A DNA stretch of 64,000 nt, taken from assembly GCA_030549175.1 (NCBI GenBank), contig JAUKUA010000004.1:1426001-1490000 (forward strand). Reading direction: 5' to 3'. Position 1 is the stretch's first letter, and the number at the start of each line of letters is the position of its first letter. Positions 60,882 through 64,000 of the stretch are shown here, piece after piece. Under the pieces are notes generated by a model. It saw only the letters and a list, made by a program, of their open reading frames with translations, made no database searches and was not told the origin of the DNA. This stretch comes from Lasiosphaeris hirsuta (taxonomy: Eukaryota; Ascomycota; Sordariomycetes; Sordariales; Lasiosphaeriaceae). Both the position numbers and the translations under genes were made by a program.

Positions 60882-61822
60882 CGCTGTGCCTGCGGTCTGC
60901 GGTCTGCGGTCTGCGGTCTGCGGTCTGCGTGGACTATGTGCTCGAGTGTTTCCCTTGACTCCTTTGGGGTTAGTATTTGACATGCAGGAGGACTGTAACT
61001 CTGATTGGGTCCTGATTGGCACCGTGTTGGAGGTTGGGTGCGCGTGTCTGGGTCGGATGGGTTATCGTCAGCTGTGTGTAGAGAGAAAGTCAATCGGAAG
61101 ATTGGAAAAAATTGAGCCAGCAGCCGGATCGTTTGCCGTTGCAATCTATGAAGTTGAAAGGATCAATGACAGGTGGGGGATAGCCGTTCTCTTCAGGTTC
61201 GTGCCGAGGCTGTATCTGCAAGAACTTGAGCGAGCTAAGCCCGACCAACAGCTAGGGGGTTGATAAGTTAGGCCGGCAAGTCCTCTTCCCGCGCACTGTG
61301 GGAAACCACCCAAGGCAGCAGGTAAGACGGTAAGACGCATACTCTTGCGCACCTAGTTCTACGACAGCAGTATAGTTTTAGTTCTAGACCACACCACTTA
61401 CACCACACCTTGGGGAGGAACTTGATGTGGTCGTAGCCTGGGCAGCCCGCACCTCAGACCCCGCCATTGAACGCCATTGAACCCCAGCCAGGACGGTGCG
61501 GGACCGCCCGCAGTGAAGTGCCAGTGAGTAGAACTTGACAGTGAAGAGCGTAAGCGGAGAGATTGAATGTGTGCAGCAGGGGTTCGGAAGTGGGATGGAT
61601 GGACGGGGTCCCAGGCAGGCGCATCGGATCGCACCCCATGATCGCCAGAAATTGCAAATGCGGGTACCGAGTGCGGATGGCCGCTAGGATCACGAGGTTT
61701 TAGTATTTAATACTGCTTCACCAGAAGCTGGCACTAGACATTGGTTGAACCGTGGAATCGTGGAACCGTCGGAACCGTAGAGGGAAGGAGCTGAGCACGA
61801 ACCCGTGGCTACCTCCTCCACC
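60882..61822. other. Divergent promoter region, thioesterase and vacuolar MFS
   Basis: 941 bp between two divergent ATGs. It contains the 7-bp tandem repeat at the left edge. I see no other element to name. Confidence 0.6.
60891..60928. repeat. 7-bp tandem repeat (TGCGGTC), about five copies
   Basis: The unit TGCGGTC is repeated about five times, ending 9 bp upstream of the thioesterase ATG (minus strand). In the extended frame it encodes RRPQTAD-type repeats; because the unit is 7 bp, each copy-number change would shift frame, which favours its being leader sequence. Confidence 0.85.
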
Positions 61823-64000
61823 ATGACAACATCAACCCTGGGCCAGGGCGTCACTCCCAATCCTAGTAATCTCAGTACCAGTGCCAATGCTGACGCCGCG
61901 CCGATCCCGGCCGCCCGACGGTCGAGGCCCCGACGACATCGAGATCACGCGGGCAACGACGACTATGACGGCTCTATGGCCGGCGATGATAACGACGAGG
62001 GCTCACACATTGACCCCAACGAGTTCGACCTAATGCTCTCCCGGTCTGTGCAATCAGGCGGTCCTATGCTCGAGCCCGAATCGTTTGAGTACAGCATGCT
62101 CCGAAATACCCGCCGACAAGGGAGTCGCAGCCGGAGCCAGCGCCGGCAACGCCGGAGGGATTCCGCCGCAAGCCCCTATCCCGAGAGCGGAGCTGAGTGC
62201 GGCGCTATCGCAGACATCGAGCATCAGCACCAACGTGACTATGAACACCGGCAGTCGCTGGACACAAAGCCACCGCACGAGGAGACCCCCCTCCTGTTCC
62301 CATCCCCTTCGACCAGCTCCTCTTCTGGCGACGATGATATCGACCCCAAGGACACCACTGCTACTCCCTACCTGGGCGGCATCTCGCCCGCCCGGTTCTG
62401 GACCCTCTTCCTCGGCATCATGGTCGCCTACTTTGTAGCCTGCTTCGACTCGACCATCATGGCCTCGTCCCACCCCGTCATCACATCCTATTTCGGCAGC
62501 AGCAACAGTGCCTCGTGGCTGTCGACCGCCTTCTTGCTGACCTCGACCGCCTTCCAGCCCTTGTTAGGTGGCTTGTCCGATGCCGTGGGCCGAAAGGGGC
62601 CCTACATTGCCACCATGTCCATATTTCTCATTTCCACTCTGTGGTGTACACTCGCTCAGAGTATGACAAGCTTCATCCTCGCCCGCGCTGCCTGTGGTCT
62701 AGGCGCTGGCGGTATGATGACCCTGGGGAGTATTATCATTAGTGATCTCGTGCCGATCGAGTGAGTCTTCCTGTCTTCTGACGGTGGGTACCATAGCTGA
62801 CAGCAAAACAGGATTCGAGGTGCCTACCAATCGTATATCAATATCACGTTTGGCGTGGGCGCCATGTTGGGTGCCGGGCTAGGCGGAATGATGGCCGATT
62901 ATCTCGGATGGCGCTGGGAGTTCGGCGTTCAGATTCCGATTCTGGTCGTGTCGCTGGTCATCGCCGTCGTTACTATCCCCCACGATCTAGGTCTGGATGG
63001 CCGGGAAACGCAACCTCTGCGGGAGGCTATGAAGACGTTTGACTCCAAGGGCTCGATCTTGATGTCCACGTCGGTGACCTTTCTCATTCTAGGTTTGGTG
63101 TGTGCCCCTTACCTGTGCTGTACTGTAATAAATCTATTTCGCTTGCTGATCGTGCCACCACAGAGCCTTGGAGGAAATGTCGTACCATGTGCGTACTTTC
63201 CCCTAAAAACCTCGATAACTTCACTGACATGACGCTACTAGGGTCTCACCCCTATGTTGTCGGCTCCCTTACTTTCTTTGCCATCTTTTTCCCCCTTTTC
63301 CTCTACGTCGAAACCATCGCCACCAAGCCCATCATGCCGATGCATCTGGTCCAGCACTCGCCTCACATGAACCTCATCTTTTCCAACCACATTGCCGCCT
63401 TCCTCTCCAACGCCATCCTGTTTAACGTGTATGTGCCCCCCACCCCAACCCCTGAAACATCAACCGCAAACTGACGCTGACCCCTCCAGTCCCCTCTTCT
63501 TCCAAGGTGTCCTCCTGACTAGCGCCACCACCTCCGGCCTCCGCCTCGTTATCTGCTCCGCCGTCGCCTCAGCGGCGGGTACCGCCACCGGGTTCCTCAT
63601 CACTTACACGCGTCGGTTGAAGTGGCCCCTGGTAGTTGGAGCCATTCTCCTCTTCTTCGGCTGCCTCTCCCTCGCTGCTATGCAACGCGGCTGGCCAGCC
63701 ATTTTCTACCTCTTGTGTCTGGTTCCGGGTTCTGCCGGGCAAGGGTTTCAGTTCCCGGGTACCTTCATGGCTATCCTGGCCGTGGCCGACCAGCGTAAGC
63801 AGGCCGTCGTCACGAGCACATTGATTCTCTGGCGCAGCTTGGGGATGGTCCTGGGAGTTGCCGTCAGCTCACTGCTTGTGCAGAATGCTCTGTGGGGTTA
63901 TCTCGAGATGTATGTCTCCGGCCCCGATAAGGAGGCTGTCATTGAGCTTGTGCGGCAGTCGGTTGAGTCCATTCGTGACCTTGAGCCTGTCTACCGCGAG
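61823..64000 (+). CDS. Vacuolar-type MFS transporter (Vba/Fnx1-like), cut by window end
   Basis: Similar to fungal vacuolar basic amino acid transporters of the DHA2 class. Exons seen: 61823-62760, 62812-63097, 63164-63188 (25 nt), 63242-63428 and 63490 onward; introns of 51, 66, 53 and 61 bp, in phase. The window ends inside exon 5, so the C-terminus is missing. A long hydrophilic N-terminus (about 190 residues, Ser/Arg/Asp-rich) contains EETPLL, an acidic dileucine motif of the kind that directs proteins to the vacuole. TM1 is FLGIMVAYFVACFDSTIMAS. Motif A is GGLSDAVGRKGPY. The LSLGGNVVPWSHPYVVGSL segment is typical of the family. The ATG at 61823 was chosen; the frame opens a few codons earlier without an ATG. 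Confidence 0.92.

Noticed and set aside
1..64000. Transposons, retroelements, CRISPR arrays, rRNA
   Set aside because: No reverse transcriptase, transposase or integrase motifs, no long terminal repeats, no regularly spaced repeats and no rRNA-like sequence were seen by eye.

Overview
The window is nuclear DNA of a filamentous ascomycete, most likely in the Sordariomycetes and possibly the Sordariales. Many short introns (about 48-200 bp, GT-AG with two GC-AG exceptions) interrupt the genes. There are two fungal-type transcription factors (one Zn2Cys6, one C2H2 plus fungal_trans), a CHO2-type methyltransferase, an Egh16-like secreted protein and fungal MFS drug/vacuolar transporters. I recognise 16 protein genes and 2 tRNA genes, and see no transposon, rRNA or CRISPR. 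Every exon model below was built by hand from splice sites, reading phase and family resemblance, and all multi-exon models close in phase.

Layout. 1-8.3 kb: an Egh16-like secreted protein with a one-base frame break (minus), then a head-to-head pair of ubiquitin-like pathway genes: HEI10 (meiotic RING protein, minus) and ULA1 (NEDD8-activating enzyme subunit, plus). 8.3-26.3 kb: a gene-poor stretch of about 18 kb holding only a Zn2Cys6 regulator resembling the cellulase regulator CLR-1 (15.76-18.23 kb), an initiator tRNA-Met and an intron-containing tRNA-Leu(AAG). 26.3-30.2 kb: an MFS drug-type transporter and a YMR226C-like short-chain dehydrogenase, both plus. 30.8-33.9 kb: CHO2 (minus). 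35.3-35.8 kb: a small coiled-coil protein. 36.4-47.4 kb: four minus-strand genes in a row: eIF3g, a PH-domain protein, mitochondrial DnaJ MDJ1 and histone-deacetylase subunit SAP30. 47.4-53.1 kb: a second gene-poor stretch. 53.1-56.3 kb: a large C2H2/fungal_trans transcription factor. 57.9-61 kb: an F-box protein and a small hotdog thioesterase that converge. 61.8 kb to the right edge: a vacuolar-type MFS transporter cut by the window end.

The genes do not form one pathway. Most are conserved housekeeping or regulatory genes (translation, phospholipid synthesis, neddylation, meiosis, mitochondrial folding, chromatin). The more adaptive elements are the Egh16-like gene, the CLR-1-like regulator and the two transporters. 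I see no biosynthetic cluster and no clearly new system. The most useful observations are terminal exons that carry little or no ORF signal (CHO2, MDJ1, SAP30, HEI10), two GC-AG introns, the frame break in the Egh16-like gene, the large gene-free flanks of the CLR-1-like gene, and overlapping upstream ORFs before the C2H2 factor.
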